Notes: generated by a model not told the origin, from the sequence alone. Positions 1-8,504 are shown, counted from the stretch's first letter. The stretch is DNA of 52,266 nucleotides from Bacteroidales bacterium (GCA_017544805.1 JAFYDK010000037.1:1-52266), one strand, 5' to 3'. Numbers and translations: made by a program.

Positions 1-257
1 GCGACTTTTTTCATAACGTCGTTACCGCCGGCGGTGCAGACTTTTCCTGAAAAATCTTTGACGCACGCCTCGGCAAAATTTCTGCAACCTGCAAAACCGC
101 AACCGCCGCAATTTGCGCCGGGAAGACATTCGGCGACTAAGTCAATCCTTGGGTCTTCCTCCACTTTGAATTTTTTTGCTATCACGTACAGAATCAGGGC
201 TGCAAGAATTGCAATGCCGCCTAAAATCAGCACGGATATAACAATTACGTTGTCCAT
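1..257 (-). CDS. rnfB: RnfB, electron transport complex subunit B (partial, N-terminus only)
   Basis: The first 85 residues of RnfB, cut by the window edge. RnfB is the iron-sulfur subunit of the Rnf complex, which couples ferredoxin oxidation and NAD reduction to ion pumping across the inner membrane. The sequence shows an N-terminal transmembrane helix (about residues 4-26) followed by the cysteine motif LPGANCGGCGFAGC (about residues 45-58) of the 4Fe-4S domain. The start is the ATG whose complement lies at 255-257. A -7 box (TATCTTTGC on the minus strand, 307-299) suggests its own promoter, although rseC lies just upstream in the same direction as in other Bacteroidota rnf loci. The rest of the complex should follow beyond the left edge. 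Confidence 0.93.
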   Translation of the reverse strand, partial: MDNVIVISVLILGGIAILAALILYVIAKKFKVEEDPRIDLVAECLPGANCGGCGFAGCRNFAEACVKDFSGKVCTAGGNDVMKKV

Positions 258-298
258 TGTCTATTTGATTGTTTTTTAATTATATCTCAAAATTTTGC

Positions 299-307
299 GC
301 AAAGATA
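299..307 (-). promoter_or_regulatory. Putative -7 promoter element for rnfB
   Basis: On the minus strand this reads TATCTTTGC, matching the Bacteroidota -7 consensus TAnnTTTGC, about 42 bases before the rnfB ATG. No clear TTTG -33 box was found at the expected distance. The 289-base gap between rseC and rnfB (258-546) also contains two 10-bp direct repeats; I see no gene in it. Confidence 0.5.
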
Positions 308-395
308 CAACGTATTTTAAAAAATTGTTACGTTTTTAAGGATTTTTTACAACTTTTTTTATAAAAAACTGATTTTCAATAAGGTAGAGATATAA

Positions 396-434
396 GTGTT
401 TTACGCAAATTTAACCGCAATTACGTGTTTTACG
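396..434. repeat. Pair of 10-bp direct repeats between rseC and rnfB
   Basis: GTGTTTTACG occurs at 396-405 and again at 425-434, repeat starts 29 bp apart, in the leader region upstream of rnfB. Paired direct repeats upstream of a promoter could be an operator, but no regulator can be assigned and in AT-rich sequence chance is possible. Confidence 0.35.
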
Positions 435-546
435 TATAAAGAAACGTCAGATTATAAATTATATCCGGTCAAAAAACTCTAAAATGACATAACCGAAATT
501 AATTTTTTCCAGCAAAATCAATACTCTTTTTTTCATGGAATCAGTT

Positions 547-963
547 CTATTTTTTCTCAACTCTAAATTTAAAAGTTTTTTTCAATTTGCCTCTGAATTT
601 ATAAAGCAAGAAAAAATAAACCGGCAAGGTCATAAGAGCCGCAATGCAGCCTTTGTCCTGACTATCTGTCAGCGCAATAACCGCAAACATAACGGCAAAA
701 AATACAATCATAGGAAAAACGTATGCCAAAAACACACCCGTTGCGGCAAGTTTTTCTTCAAAAAAGACTTTTATCTCCTCTCCTATTTCAAAATTTTCGT
801 TGCCGTCATTATGAGCTTCTATTGTCATGGCTTTACCTTTTGAAAAGCACATTTGTTTTGCCTGACAATGTCCACACGCCTCACTGACAATGATTTCAGC
901 AAAAATCTTATTATCAGTGATTTTCGTAACCTTACCATCGTGTCTGATTTTTTTCTCGTCCAT
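547..963 (-). CDS. rseC: RseC/MucC family protein (SoxR-reducing system component)
   Basis: A 138-residue protein of the RseC/MucC family, a small inner-membrane protein that in other bacteria works with the Rnf/Rsx complex, for example in keeping SoxR reduced. It has a soluble N-terminal part with a cysteine cluster (SEACGHCQAKQMC, about residues 28-40) and two transmembrane segments (about residues 74-96 and 103-122), then a basic tail. Placement just upstream of rnfB on the same strand is the usual Bacteroidota arrangement and supports the call. Here it is separated from rnfB by 289 bases rather than being tightly coupled. An AAGGAG-like site lies just before the ATG. Confidence 0.85.
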   Translation of the reverse strand: MDEKKIRHDGKVTKITDNKIFAEIIVSEACGHCQAKQMCFSKGKAMTIEAHNDGNENFEIGEEIKVFFEEKLAATGVFLAYVFPMIVFFAVMFAVIALTDSQDKGCIAALMTLPVYFFLLYKFRGKLKKTFKFRVEKK

Positions 964-984
964 TTTTTACTCCTTTTAGAAAGT

Positions 985-993
985 GCAAAGGTA
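985..993 (-). promoter_or_regulatory. Putative -7 element for rseC
   Basis: The minus strand reads TACCTTTGC, an exact fit to TAnnTTTGC, about 22 bases before the rseC start. It lies next to the ilvB -33 box on the other strand (1001-1004), so the two divergent promoters sit side by side. No convincing -33 box was found. Confidence 0.5.
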
Positions 994-1000
994 AAAAAAA

Positions 1001-1033
1001 TTTGCCCGTTTACATTATTTTTAGTTAATTTGC
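1001..1033 (+). promoter_or_regulatory. Bacteroidota-type promoter for ilvBN
   Basis: TTTG at 1001-1004, 20 bases of spacer, then TTAATTTGC at 1025-1033 (one mismatch to TAnnTTTGC). The ilvB ATG follows 30 bases later. No attenuator-like leader peptide or T-box is visible in the short leader. Confidence 0.6.
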
Positions 1034-1063
1034 GACAAAATATTTTTTTATAAAATTTCAGAT

Positions 1064-2761
1064 ATGGAAAAAGTATCAGGTGCTGATGCCGTACTGCTTT
1101 CTCTGATTGAGGAAGGTCAGGATACCGTTTTCGGTTATCCGGGCGGTGCGGTAATTCCGCTTTACGACAGTCTTTATTTCAAACAAGACAAAATCAAACA
1201 CGTTTTGGCACGCCACGAACAGGCAGCCGTTCATGAGGCTCAAGCATACGCTCAGATTACCGGAAAACCCGGTGTCTGCATTGTTACCTCCGGTCCGGGT
1301 GCAACAAACGCCGTCACGGGTATCGCCAATGCAAACATGGATTCAGTGCCGCTCGTTGTCATTACAGGTCAGGTCGGAAGTTATTTCCTCGGAACAGACG
1401 CTTTTCAGGAAACTGACGTTTTCGGACTTTCGATGCCAATTGCAAAATGGAGCGCGCAAATCACAAAAGCCGAAGATATTGCCTCTACAATGGCAAAGGC
1501 TTTTTATATAGCCGTTTCCGGCCGCCCCGGCGTCGTCGTCTTGGAAATCACCAAAGACGCTTTGACTTCTAAAACAGATTTCGTTTACAAAAAAGCACCT
1601 GTTTTAAGGAGTTATGCGCCATACCCTAAAATCGCTGACGAGGTTATAGACAAAGCCGTTGAAATGATTAACGAGGCAGAACGTCCGCTCATTCTTTTAG
1701 GACACGGTGTGTTGATAGCAAGAGCAGAAAAAACGGTTAAAGAATTTATCGAAAAATCAGGTATTCCGTTCGGAAGCACATTGATGGGTTTGACGGCTTT
1801 GCCCTCTGACCATCCGCTAAACGTTGGAATGTTGGGTATGCACGGAAGTTATGCCGTAAATATGCTGACAAACAAAGCAGACCTTATAATTGCAATCGGA
1901 ATGAGATTTTCGGATAGGGTTACGGGAAAACTCAGCGGCTACGCCAAAAACGCCAAAATCCTTCATATCGAAATCGACAAATCCGAAATTGACAAAAACG
2001 TACCCGTTACTCTGGCTGTTCACGGTGATTTGAAATCCGCTTTGTCGTATTTAACACCGAGAATCGAAAAGAAAACATACAACAATTGGCGCAAAGAGTT
2101 CGATAAATTCTATCAAATGGAAAGAACTCAAGTCATCGAAAGAGATACCCGCTCCAACGAACCATTAATTCAGATGGGCGAACCTGTTGCAATGATTTCT
2201 CAAAAAACTGACGGAAACGCTGTTGTTATAACAGATGTTGGTCAAAATCAGATGATTGCCGCAAGATATTATAAATTCCGCATACCCGGAACGTTTTTAA
2301 CTTCGGGCGGTTTGGGAACAATGGGTTTCGGACTTCCGGCAGCTGTCGGAGCAGCCGTTGCTCAGAAAAAACTCCCCGTAATACTTTTTACCGGCGACGG
2401 AGGATTCCAAATGAACGAACAAGAATTGGGAACGATAATTCAGGAAAATATTCCCGTTAAAATGGTAATTCTCAACAATTCGGTACTCGGAATGGTACGT
2501 CAATGGCAAAATATGTTTCAAGGCAAACGCTATTCGCAAACGGATTTAATAAACCCCGATTTCATAAAACTTGCCGATGCTTACGGTATCAAGGCCAAAA
2601 GAGTGGAATTTAGGGAAGATTTAAATTCGGCAATAGATGAAATGCTTTCGTTTGACGGGCCTTATCTCCTTGATATTAAAGTAGATAAAGATATGAAAGT
2701 AATGCCTTTCATTGCACCGGGTAGTACCGTTGACGAAATGAAATTAGTAAGTAACGATTAG
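1064..2761 (+). CDS. ilvB: Acetolactate synthase, large (catalytic) subunit
   Basis: A 565-residue ThDP-dependent enzyme that condenses two pyruvates to acetolactate, or pyruvate with 2-oxobutyrate, the first common step of valine, leucine and isoleucine synthesis in the cytosol. Visible are the N-terminal pyrimidine-binding domain with the conserved Glu in RHEQAAVHEAQ (E52), the central FAD/DHAP-like domain, and the C-terminal ThDP/Mg site TGDGGFQMNEQELGT ending in ILNN. Length is normal. It is followed after 7 bases by ilvN, so the two subunits are co-transcribed. The other ilv/leu genes are not in the window. Confidence 0.97.
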   Translation: MEKVSGADAVLLSLIEEGQDTVFGYPGGAVIPLYDSLYFKQDKIKHVLARHEQAAVHEAQAYAQITGKPGVCIVTSGPGATNAVTGIANANMDSVPLVVITGQVGSYFLGTDAFQETDVFGLSMPIAKWSAQITKAEDIASTMAKAFYIAVSGRPGVVVLEITKDALTSKTDFVYKKAPVLRSYAPYPKIADEVIDKAVEMINEAERPLILLGHGVLIARAEKTVKEFIEKSGIPFGSTLMGLTALPSDHPLNVGMLGMHGSYAVNMLTNKADLIIAIGMRFSDRVTGKLSGYAKNAKILHIEIDKSEIDKNVPVTLAVHGDLKSALSYLTPRIEKKTYNNWRKEFDKFYQMERTQVIERDTRSNEPLIQMGEPVAMISQKTDGNAVVITDVGQNQMIAARYYKFRIPGTFLTSGGLGTMGFGLPAAVGAAVAQKKLPVILFTGDGGFQMNEQELGTIIQENIPVKMVILNNSVLGMVRQWQNMFQGKRYSQTDLINPDFIKLADAYGIKAKRVEFREDLNSAIDEMLSFDGPYLLDIKVDKDMKVMPFIAPGSTVDEMKLVSND

Positions 2762-2768
2762 GAAAAAA

Positions 2769-3326
2769 ATGGAAAAAAAATATACATTAGTGGTTTTCAC
2801 GGAAGACAAAGTAGGTCTTTTGAACCGTATAACCATAGTTTTTACGCGGCGGCATATCAACATTGATTCTCTGACAACTTCAGAATCAGAGATTCACGGC
2901 ATTTTCCGTTACACAATAGTTGCCAAAGCAACGCCCGAAATGATGAAAAAAGTTGTCGATCAAATCGAAAAACTTACCGAAGTTTTAAGGGCATTTTATT
3001 ATGAGGCTCAAGATGTTGTAACACAAGAACTTGCGCTTTATAAGATTTCAACGGCAAACATCACACCGATGGAATCGCTTATCCGCGAGTCAAGTGTCAG
3101 AATACTTGACATCGAAAAAGAGTTCATCATCATCGAAAAAACAGGTTCAAGACAAGAGGTTTTAACGCTTTTTGAACAATTGAAACCTTACGGCATTTTG
3201 CAATTTGCCTGCTCTGGACAAGTAGCCGTAACAAAACCAATGAAAGAACTTGAAACCTATCTCAAGGAACTCAATCAAGCCGTTGAAGCCTCAAATAAAA
3301 TCAGAAGTTGGAAACTTAAAAATTAA
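2769..3326 (+). CDS. ilvN: Acetolactate synthase, small (regulatory) subunit
   Basis: A 185-residue regulatory partner of IlvB that confers feedback inhibition by branched-chain amino acids. The N-terminal ACT domain is clear (TLVVFTEDKVGLLNRI, then NIDSLTTSES), followed by the longer C-terminal regulatory domain typical of the IlvH/IlvN type. It starts 7 bases after ilvB and ends 4 bases before the Dabb gene, making a three-gene operon. Length matches the 160-190 residue family. Confidence 0.95.
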   Translation: MEKKYTLVVFTEDKVGLLNRITIVFTRRHINIDSLTTSESEIHGIFRYTIVAKATPEMMKKVVDQIEKLTEVLRAFYYEAQDVVTQELALYKISTANITPMESLIRESSVRILDIEKEFIIIEKTGSRQEVLTLFEQLKPYGILQFACSGQVAVTKPMKELETYLKELNQAVEASNKIRSWKLKN

Positions 3327-3330
3327 AAAA

Positions 3331-3633
3331 ATGGTTAAACACATAATTCTTTGGCAGTTGAAAGACGAACTTTCTTCAGAAGAAAAAACAGCTGCAAAAA
3401 ACGCAATCAAAAAAGGTTTGGAATCGCTTGCGGGCAAAGTTCCGGGCTTAAAAGAAATCAAAGTAAACATCAATCCTTTACCGAGTTCAAACGCTGACAT
3501 TATGTTGGACTCGCTTATGGAAAGTTTTGAAGCCTTGAAAGGTTACGCCGTTCACCCCGAACACGTCGCCGTAGCCGAAGGAACGGTAAAACCGAACGTA
3601 AAACTTAGGGTTTGCATGGATTACGAAATTTAA
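3331..3633 (+). CDS. Dabb (stress-responsive alpha/beta barrel) family protein
   Basis: A 100-residue protein with the features of the Dabb family of ferredoxin-like alpha/beta barrels: it begins MVKHIILWQLKDE and has the conserved HPEHVAVAE segment near the C-terminus. Family members are often dimeric and of unknown role. I chose the ATG at 3331, four bases after the ilvN stop, rather than the upstream in-frame ATG inside ilvN, because family members begin with this VKHIVxW motif. It is the last gene before a strong hairpin, so it is probably co-transcribed with ilvBN; a metabolic link is unproven. Confidence 0.85.
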   Translation: MVKHIILWQLKDELSSEEKTAAKNAIKKGLESLAGKVPGLKEIKVNINPLPSSNADIMLDSLMESFEALKGYAVHPEHVAVAEGTVKPNVKLRVCMDYEI

Positions 3634-3648
3634 TTTTCTTTTTTATAG

Positions 3649-3703
3649 TTAGAGGTTGTTTTGGAGCGCAGACGGCTTGTCTGCGCTCCAAAACAACCTC
3701 TAA
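3649..3703 (+). terminator. Very long perfect inverted repeat, probable terminator
   Basis: Arms 3651-3673 and 3679-3701 are perfect reverse complements (23 bp) around a 5-base loop (GGCTT), extended by two further A-T pairs to 3649/3703. A run of T follows. It is GC-rich at the loop end, unlike its surroundings. It would terminate the ilvBN-Dabb transcript, but its length and perfection exceed every other hairpin in the window, so it may also be a dispersed palindromic repeat (REP-like) that has landed here. Confidence 0.8.
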
Positions 3704-3730
3704 TTTTTTTTAAAGTAAACAATTAAAGAA

Positions 3731-4300
3731 ATGAAAAATTACATAACATTATTTTTGCTTGCAGGTTTTATTTTTACGGCTTGCAACAATACGGAAACGG
3801 TCAATACTCCTGTTAGAATTGAAATTCCGGAATTTAATCCGGAGGAAGAAGCCGGAATGGACGAACAAATTGAGGCTAACGAAATTTTGACAGAAATTTC
3901 AGAGCCGAAAACCTCAAAATCCAAATCGCTTTACGATGAATACTACGGCGGCGGATTCATGGACAAGCACGGCAATTTAACCATTATGGTCAAAGGCGAT
4001 ACGGCAATGGGAAAGAAAATCGTAGACCCTAAGAAAAACAACGGCAAAATTAAATTTGTCAAATGCAAATATTCGTTGGCGGAATTAAATGCGTTAATGG
4101 ATTCGATAACGGATTATATAAAAAATAATAAGAATTCAACATCTGCAAATATAACATTGTGGTTTGCTTCGCAGTGGGATAATACAGTTGAAGTTCAATT
4201 ATTAGACACTTCTAAAACTGCAATAGATGATTTCAAAGAAAAAATTTCAAACAGTCCTGCCATAAAATTTCTTCAAGGCGAAGAATTTATTGAAGAATGA
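3731..4300 (+). CDS. Hypothetical lipoprotein
   Basis: A 189-residue protein with a lipoprotein signal: hydrophobic LFLLAGFIFTAC with the lipid-accepting Cys at residue 18, then an acidic linker (NPEEEAGMDEQIEANE). The rest is a mixed alpha/beta region with no motif I recognise. It stands alone between the long hairpin and the convergent pflA, whose 3' end it overlaps by 14 bases. It is probably an envelope protein; function unknown. Confidence 0.75.
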   Translation: MKNYITLFLLAGFIFTACNNTETVNTPVRIEIPEFNPEEEAGMDEQIEANEILTEISEPKTSKSKSLYDEYYGGGFMDKHGNLTIMVKGDTAMGKKIVDPKKNNGKIKFVKCKYSLAELNALMDSITDYIKNNKNSTSANITLWFASQWDNTVEVQLLDTSKTAIDDFKEKISNSPAIKFLQGEEFIEE

Positions 4301-4997
4301 AAAAACTCTCCGCCGTTTTAAGTTCGTCCGCCGTCAAATCCTTAACATCTTTCAAGGGATAATCAATACCGAGATTTTCGTATTTAAATTTGCCCATAGT
4401 ATGATAAGGCAGCAATTCAATTTTCTCAATAACAGAGAATTGCGACAAATATTCCGCCAATGCTTTCAGTCTGTTTTCCTCAAAAGTATATCCCGGAACC
4501 ACAACGTGTCTGATCCATACCGGTTTTGAAATTTCCTGCAAAAACTCCAAAAACTTTTTGTTGTTTTCCCTTGTCTGACCCGTATATTTTTCGTGAAGAT
4601 TATCGTCGGCAGTTTTTATATCCAACAAAACCAAATCCGTATATTTCAACACGTCAACAGCCTTTTGAGAAAAAATCACACCTGAGGTGTCAAGTGCAGT
4701 ATGAATATTTTTACGCTTACAAAGTTTGAAAAACTCCTCCGCAAACCCCGGCTGCATCAAAGGCTCACCGCCCGAAAGCGTTACACCTCCCGATTTTATA
4801 AAGTTTCTATAACGGATAACTTCATTAAAAAGCTCATCCGGTGTCATTTCGTATTTGGCTTTTGCATTAAAATCCCACGTATCGGGATTATGACAAAACA
4901 AACACCGCATAGGACAACCTTGCATAAAAACAACATACCTTATACCCGGACCGTCTACTGTACCGAAACTTTCAAGCGAGTGAATTTTTCCTATCAT
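4287..4997 (-). CDS. pflA: Pyruvate formate-lyase activating enzyme (radical SAM)
   Basis: A 236-residue radical SAM enzyme that installs the glycyl radical on pyruvate formate-lyase under anaerobic conditions. It has GPGIRYVVFMQGCPMRC followed by LFCHN, giving the CxxxCxxC cluster motif, the PDTW sequence typical of PflA, and the GGEP-type SAM motif (LSGGEPLMQP). I use the ATG at 4997, which overlaps the stop of the upstream alkD-like gene as ATGA; the alternative upstream TTG lies inside that gene. No pyruvate formate-lyase gene is in the window, and pairing with a DNA repair gene is not the usual pfl context. Its 3' end overlaps the convergent lipoprotein gene by 14 bases. Confidence 0.92.
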   Translation of the reverse strand: MIGKIHSLESFGTVDGPGIRYVVFMQGCPMRCLFCHNPDTWDFNAKAKYEMTPDELFNEVIRYRNFIKSGGVTLSGGEPLMQPGFAEEFFKLCKRKNIHTALDTSGVIFSQKAVDVLKYTDLVLLDIKTADDNLHEKYTGQTRENNKKFLEFLQEISKPVWIRHVVVPGYTFEENRLKALAEYLSQFSVIEKIELLPYHTMGKFKYENLGIDYPLKDVKDLTADELKTAESFFILQ

Positions 4998-5755
4998 TTT
5001 TCTAACCAATATTTACGTTCTTTTTCACTAAATTTTTCTATTGCATAACGAAGCGAAGTCCGTGAAAGCTTTGAAAAATTATCTTCCAAAAACTCTCTTA
5101 ACAAATCCTCCGAACAAATTTTTCCAACCTCACGAAGCATCCACCCTACTGCCTTCTGCATTAAATCATGTTTATCAGAAATATGTATAAGTGCTTGCTT
5201 TAAAGCTATTTCCGGGTGTCCCTCACGTGTTGTCATCCATGTAAAAACCATTGAAATACGCCTTTGCCAAAGATTATCGCTGAAAGAGAATTTTTCAACG
5301 ATGCTTTCTTTTTCTAAAAACGGAACAAAAGATTCCGCAAAATACCATTTGCCCAAAAGTTTTGGCGCAGTCATATCCACCAAATCCCAATTATTAGCAT
5401 AAGTGGAATTATCGAGATAAATTTTCATGATTTCGTCCCTTTTTCTAATACCGTCCCCATCGGAAAAAAGTTTACGCTTAGGAAAAAGTTTCAAAAATTT
5501 TTCAACCAAAATCATAAAACCACAAAATCTTATTTCATGGTATTCATTTCTAATAAGTAATTCTATATCAGATAGTTGTACGTCCTTATAATATTTTTTC
5601 ACAAATTCTCTCGACTGAGGGTTAGTAAGTCCTAAAAACTTGTCGCCCTCGCCGTATTCACCTTTATCGGTCTTGAAAAAACGCATTAAACTCTTCCGTT
5701 GTTTTTCGTTTTCCAAAGCCTTCATTTCTGTGATTATTTTATGACAAATACTCAT
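4994..5755 (-). CDS. DNA alkylation repair protein (AlkD-like HEAT-repeat glycosylase)
   Basis: A 253-residue protein of the AlkC/AlkD superfamily. AlkD removes positively charged alkylated purines from DNA using a HEAT-like helical fold. Family landmarks are YGEGDKFLGLTNPQ near residue 35, EIRFCGFMIL in the middle, NWDLVDMTAPKLLG and the LWQRRISMV segment, followed by KHDLMQKAVGWMLREVGK. Length is somewhat above the 220-240 usual. It is translationally coupled to pflA (ATGA overlap). A TTTG-N20-TTATTTTGC promoter lies just upstream on the minus strand. Confidence 0.88.
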   Translation of the reverse strand: MSICHKIITEMKALENEKQRKSLMRFFKTDKGEYGEGDKFLGLTNPQSREFVKKYYKDVQLSDIELLIRNEYHEIRFCGFMILVEKFLKLFPKRKLFSDGDGIRKRDEIMKIYLDNSTYANNWDLVDMTAPKLLGKWYFAESFVPFLEKESIVEKFSFSDNLWQRRISMVFTWMTTREGHPEIALKQALIHISDKHDLMQKAVGWMLREVGKICSEDLLREFLEDNFSKLSRTSLRYAIEKFSEKERKYWLEK

Positions 5756-5776
5756 ATTTTCAATTTTTTTAATACT

Positions 5777-5809
5777 GCAAAATAAACATTTTTTCTCAAT
5801 CTTTGCAAA
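5777..5809 (-). promoter_or_regulatory. Probable promoter for alkD-like gene and pflA
   Basis: On the minus strand, TTTG at 5809-5806, 20-base spacer, TTATTTTGC at 5785-5777 (one mismatch to TAnnTTTGC), 21 bases before the ATG at 5755. An opposing plus-strand -7 box, TAACTTTGC, lies at 5818-5826 for the divergent gene at 5851. Confidence 0.55.
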
Positions 5810-5817
5810 AAAATATG

Positions 5818-5826
5818 TAACTTTGC
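5818..5826 (+). promoter_or_regulatory. -7 element for the DUF4924-like gene
   Basis: TAACTTTGC is an exact match to the Bacteroidota -7 box, 24 bases before the ATG at 5851. No TTTG lies at the preferred 19-21 base spacing; the nearest (5802-5805) is too close. Confidence 0.5.
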
Positions 5827-5850
5827 AGCCGTAAAAAATTTATAAAAAAC

Positions 5851-6393
5851 ATGCTTATTGCCCGTCAAAAAAAACAAGAAAATATTGCAGAATACGTAAT
5901 TTATATGTTTCAAATCGAGGATTTAATGCGAGCCTTTGATTTGGATTTTGAAAAAGTCAAAAAAAATATTATCAGCCAATTCTCTCAAAGCGAAGAAGTT
6001 ATGAAAGAAATCAATTATTGGTACGATAATATTATCTGCTTGATGAAAAACGAAAAAATCGAGAAAAAAGGTCATCTTCAAGAAATTCTCAACGTCATTG
6101 ACGACCTTGGAGAATTACATTTAAGACTTTTGCGTTCACCTTTACATCCCGATTACAAACTCGCTTATCAAGAGGCTGCACCCGTTATAGGTCAAAGCCT
6201 TGCAATCACAAAAAAAGAAGGTGCATCAGAAATCGAAGTTTGTTTTGAAATGCTTTACATGATTTTCCTATTGAAAATTCAGCACAAAGAAATTTCAAAA
6301 GATACGACCTTTGCCGTTAATAAAATCAGCAAACTCTTAGCAATTTTAAGCGAAAAATACAAAAAATACGAAGCCGATGATATTGACTTCTAA
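5851..6393 (+). CDS. DUF4924-like conserved Bacteroidota protein
   Basis: A 180-residue predicted cytosolic, mostly helical protein starting [15 protein letters not shown]. From memory this opening and the following [13 protein letters not shown] segment match the DUF4924 family, a Bacteroidota-restricted group with no known role. No signal peptide or membrane segment is seen. It has its own promoter region shared with the divergent alkD-like gene and ends convergently against smpB, overlapping it by 4 bases. Confidence 0.75.
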   Translation: MLIARQKKQENIAEYVIYMFQIEDLMRAFDLDFEKVKKNIISQFSQSEEVMKEINYWYDNIICLMKNEKIEKKGHLQEILNVIDDLGELHLRLLRSPLHPDYKLAYQEAAPVIGQSLAITKKEGASEIEVCFEMLYMIFLLKIQHKEISKDTTFAVNKISKLLAILSEKYKKYEADDIDF

Positions 6394-6833
6394 TTGTATT
6401 TTTTCATCGCTCTGTCAAGCTCTCTTGCGGTTTCGCGCTCTTTGATTGATTGACGTTTGTCGGCGAGTTTTTTACCTCGGCAAAGTGCAATTTCAAGTTT
6501 TGCGTAACCGTTTTGAGTGATGAACATTTTTGTCGGAACAATCGTAAGTCCCACATTCTGAACCTTTTTCTCAAGTTTTTGGAGTTCACGTTTGGTCAAA
6601 AGGAGTTTTCTCTCACGTCTTGGGTCATGATTGACATAACCTCCGTGAGAGTATTCTCCGATGTACATTTTAACGTACAATTCGTGCTTATCAAACGAGC
6701 AAAAAGAATCCACAAGCGAGGCTTTTCCGTCTCGTATTGACTTTATTTCGGTTCCGAGAAGTTGAATTCCCGCCGTATATTTTTCCAAAAATTCGTACTG
6801 AAACGATGCTTTTTTGTTCTTAATTTCTGCCAT
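6390..6833 (-). CDS. smpB: SsrA-binding protein SmpB
   Basis: A 147-residue RNA-binding protein that delivers tmRNA to stalled ribosomes for trans-translation. Family features are plain: [24 protein letters not shown] near the start, [13 protein letters not shown] in the middle, the [18 protein letters not shown] segment and a basic C-terminal tail ending AMKKYN. Length is normal. It lies 12 bases downstream of recN and is probably co-transcribed. The ssrA RNA gene itself is not in the window. Confidence 0.96.
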   Translation of the reverse strand: MAEIKNKKASFQYEFLEKYTAGIQLLGTEIKSIRDGKASLVDSFCSFDKHELYVKMYIGEYSHGGYVNHDPRRERKLLLTKRELQKLEKKVQNVGLTIVPTKMFITQNGYAKLEIALCRGKKLADKRQSIKERETARELDRAMKKYN

Positions 6834-6845
6834 TTTCTTTTAATA

Positions 6846-8504
6846 TTAAACTCCCAACAATTCTTTTGCGTTATCCAATGCAGCTTGCGAAATTTTCTCG
6901 CCCGAAAGCATTCCCGCTATTTCATTAACACGCTCATCCATAGTAAGTTCCCTAATATCGGAACGAATAGCACCGTTTTCTTCGTGTTTGAAAACTTTGA
7001 AATGATTATCACCTTTTGAGGCAACCTGAGGCAAATGCGTAATGCAAATCACCTGCATAAAACCCGCAATTTTCTTGAACATCTGCCCCGTTTTTCCTGC
7101 AACATCACCAGAAATTCCCGTGTCTATTTCGTCAAAAATAATAGTCGGAAGTTTCGTTGAACGCGACAAAATATATTTCAAACACAACATCAATCTCGAC
7201 AACTCACCGCCGGAGGCTGTTTTTGACAAATCCGACAACGCAACATTTTTGTTAGCGGAAAACATAAATCGTACGCGGTCTAATCCTTCAGGCAAAAATT
7301 CTTTCAATTCGGAAAATTCCACGTCAAATTTAGCATCGTTGATACCGACCGATGAAAGCAATTCAACAATCTCATTTTTAAGACCTTGAACGCTTGCTCT
7401 ACGGCTTTCGGTGATTTTATCCGCCTTTTCTTTCAAAACGGCAACAATTTTTGAAAGTTCCTTTTTCAAATCCGAAATTCTCTCATCAGAATTTTCTACC
7501 AAATCAAGTTGCGCTTTAAGAGAATCACGCTCCGAGATAAGTTCTTCTACGGTTTTAACGCCGTGTTTCTTTTCCAAATTATAAATCGTTGTTAATCTGG
7601 AATTTACTGTTTCTAATCTTTCGGGAGAATATTCCGTATTTTCGTCCAAATTGCTAAGTTCACGACCGATGTCCTGAAGTTCGATATAAACGCTGTCGAT
7701 TCTCGAATATAATTCCAAAGCCTTAGGATAATAAGACGAAATTTTATGAAGTTCGGTTTTACTCTCTTTCAATTTTTCCAAAACAGTGGCTTCATCTGCG
7801 CTGATTATCAGATTGGAAGCTGTTGAAATAGCGGTTTTAATATCTTCGTTATGAGTGAGCATATCAAGTTCGTCTTCCAACTCTTTTTGCTCGCCCTCCT
7901 GAAGATTTGCCTTTGCCAATTCATCGTATCTAAAATGCAGATATTCAGACTCTTTCTTGGATTCTAAGGCTTGCTTTTCAAGTTTTGAAAGTTCTGCGGA
8001 TTTTTTTCTGTAATCCCCAAAAACAATCTTGTAATCCTCCAGCAAATCCTTGTTTTTGGCAAAAGCATCAACAATGCTGAGTTGAAACTCCTCTGAAGAA
8101 ATTTCCAAAGTCTGATGCTGCGAATGAATATCTATCAAAAGAGTTCCTAACTCCTTGAGAGTATTCAAATTAACGGGAGTATCATTGATAAAAGCGCGTG
8201 ATTTTCCGCTGTCAGATATTTCCCGTCTTATCAAAGCAATATCGTCGTAATCGAGGTCGTTTTCCTCGAAAAATTGTTTCAAATTATAATTATGAATATC
8301 AAAATCGGCTTCTACCACGGTCTTTTTCTCGCCTTGTTTTATAACTGACGAATCGGCTCTAGCACCCATGACCATCGAAAGCGCACCCATCAAAATAGAT
8401 TTTCCCGCTCCCGTTTCACCCGTTATGACCGTCAAACCATCCTTAAAACTGATTTGAGTTTGAGAAATCAAAGCATAATTTGATATTTTCAGCCGTAAAA
8501 GCAT
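6846..8504 (-). CDS. recN: DNA repair protein RecN
   Basis: A 552-residue SMC-like ATPase involved in double-strand break repair. The N-terminal Walker A is GETGAGKS (about residues 30-37), the middle is a long coiled coil (about residues 150-370), and the C-terminal half carries the ABC signature ASGGELSRLMLCLK and Walker B FDEIDTGISG. Length is normal. It has a consensus promoter (8572-8540) and leads the recN-smpB unit. Confidence 0.95.
   Translation of the reverse strand: MLLRLKISNYALISQTQISFKDGLTVITGETGAGKSILMGALSMVMGARADSSVIKQGEKKTVVEADFDIHNYNLKQFFEENDLDYDDIALIRREISDSGKSRAFINDTPVNLNTLKELGTLLIDIHSQHQTLEISSEEFQLSIVDAFAKNKDLLEDYKIVFGDYRKKSAELSKLEKQALESKKESEYLHFRYDELAKANLQEGEQKELEDELDMLTHNEDIKTAISTASNLIISADEATVLEKLKESKTELHKISSYYPKALELYSRIDSVYIELQDIGRELSNLDENTEYSPERLETVNSRLTTIYNLEKKHGVKTVEELISERDSLKAQLDLVENSDERISDLKKELSKIVAVLKEKADKITESRRASVQGLKNEIVELLSSVGINDAKFDVEFSELKEFLPEGLDRVRFMFSANKNVALSDLSKTASGGELSRLMLCLKYILSRSTKLPTIIFDEIDTGISGDVAGKTGQMFKKIAGFMQVICITHLPQVASKGDNHFKVFKHEENGAIRSDIRELTMDERVNEIAGMLSGEKISQAALDNAKELLGV

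Noticed and set aside
258..546. Possible structured RNA or small gene between rseC and rnfB
   Set aside because: No stable GC-rich hairpin, no plausible open frame with a start signal; only a -7 box and a short direct repeat were supportable.
535..843. Open frame on the plus strand opposite rseC
   Set aside because: No homology or promoter; the minus-strand RseC match explains the region.
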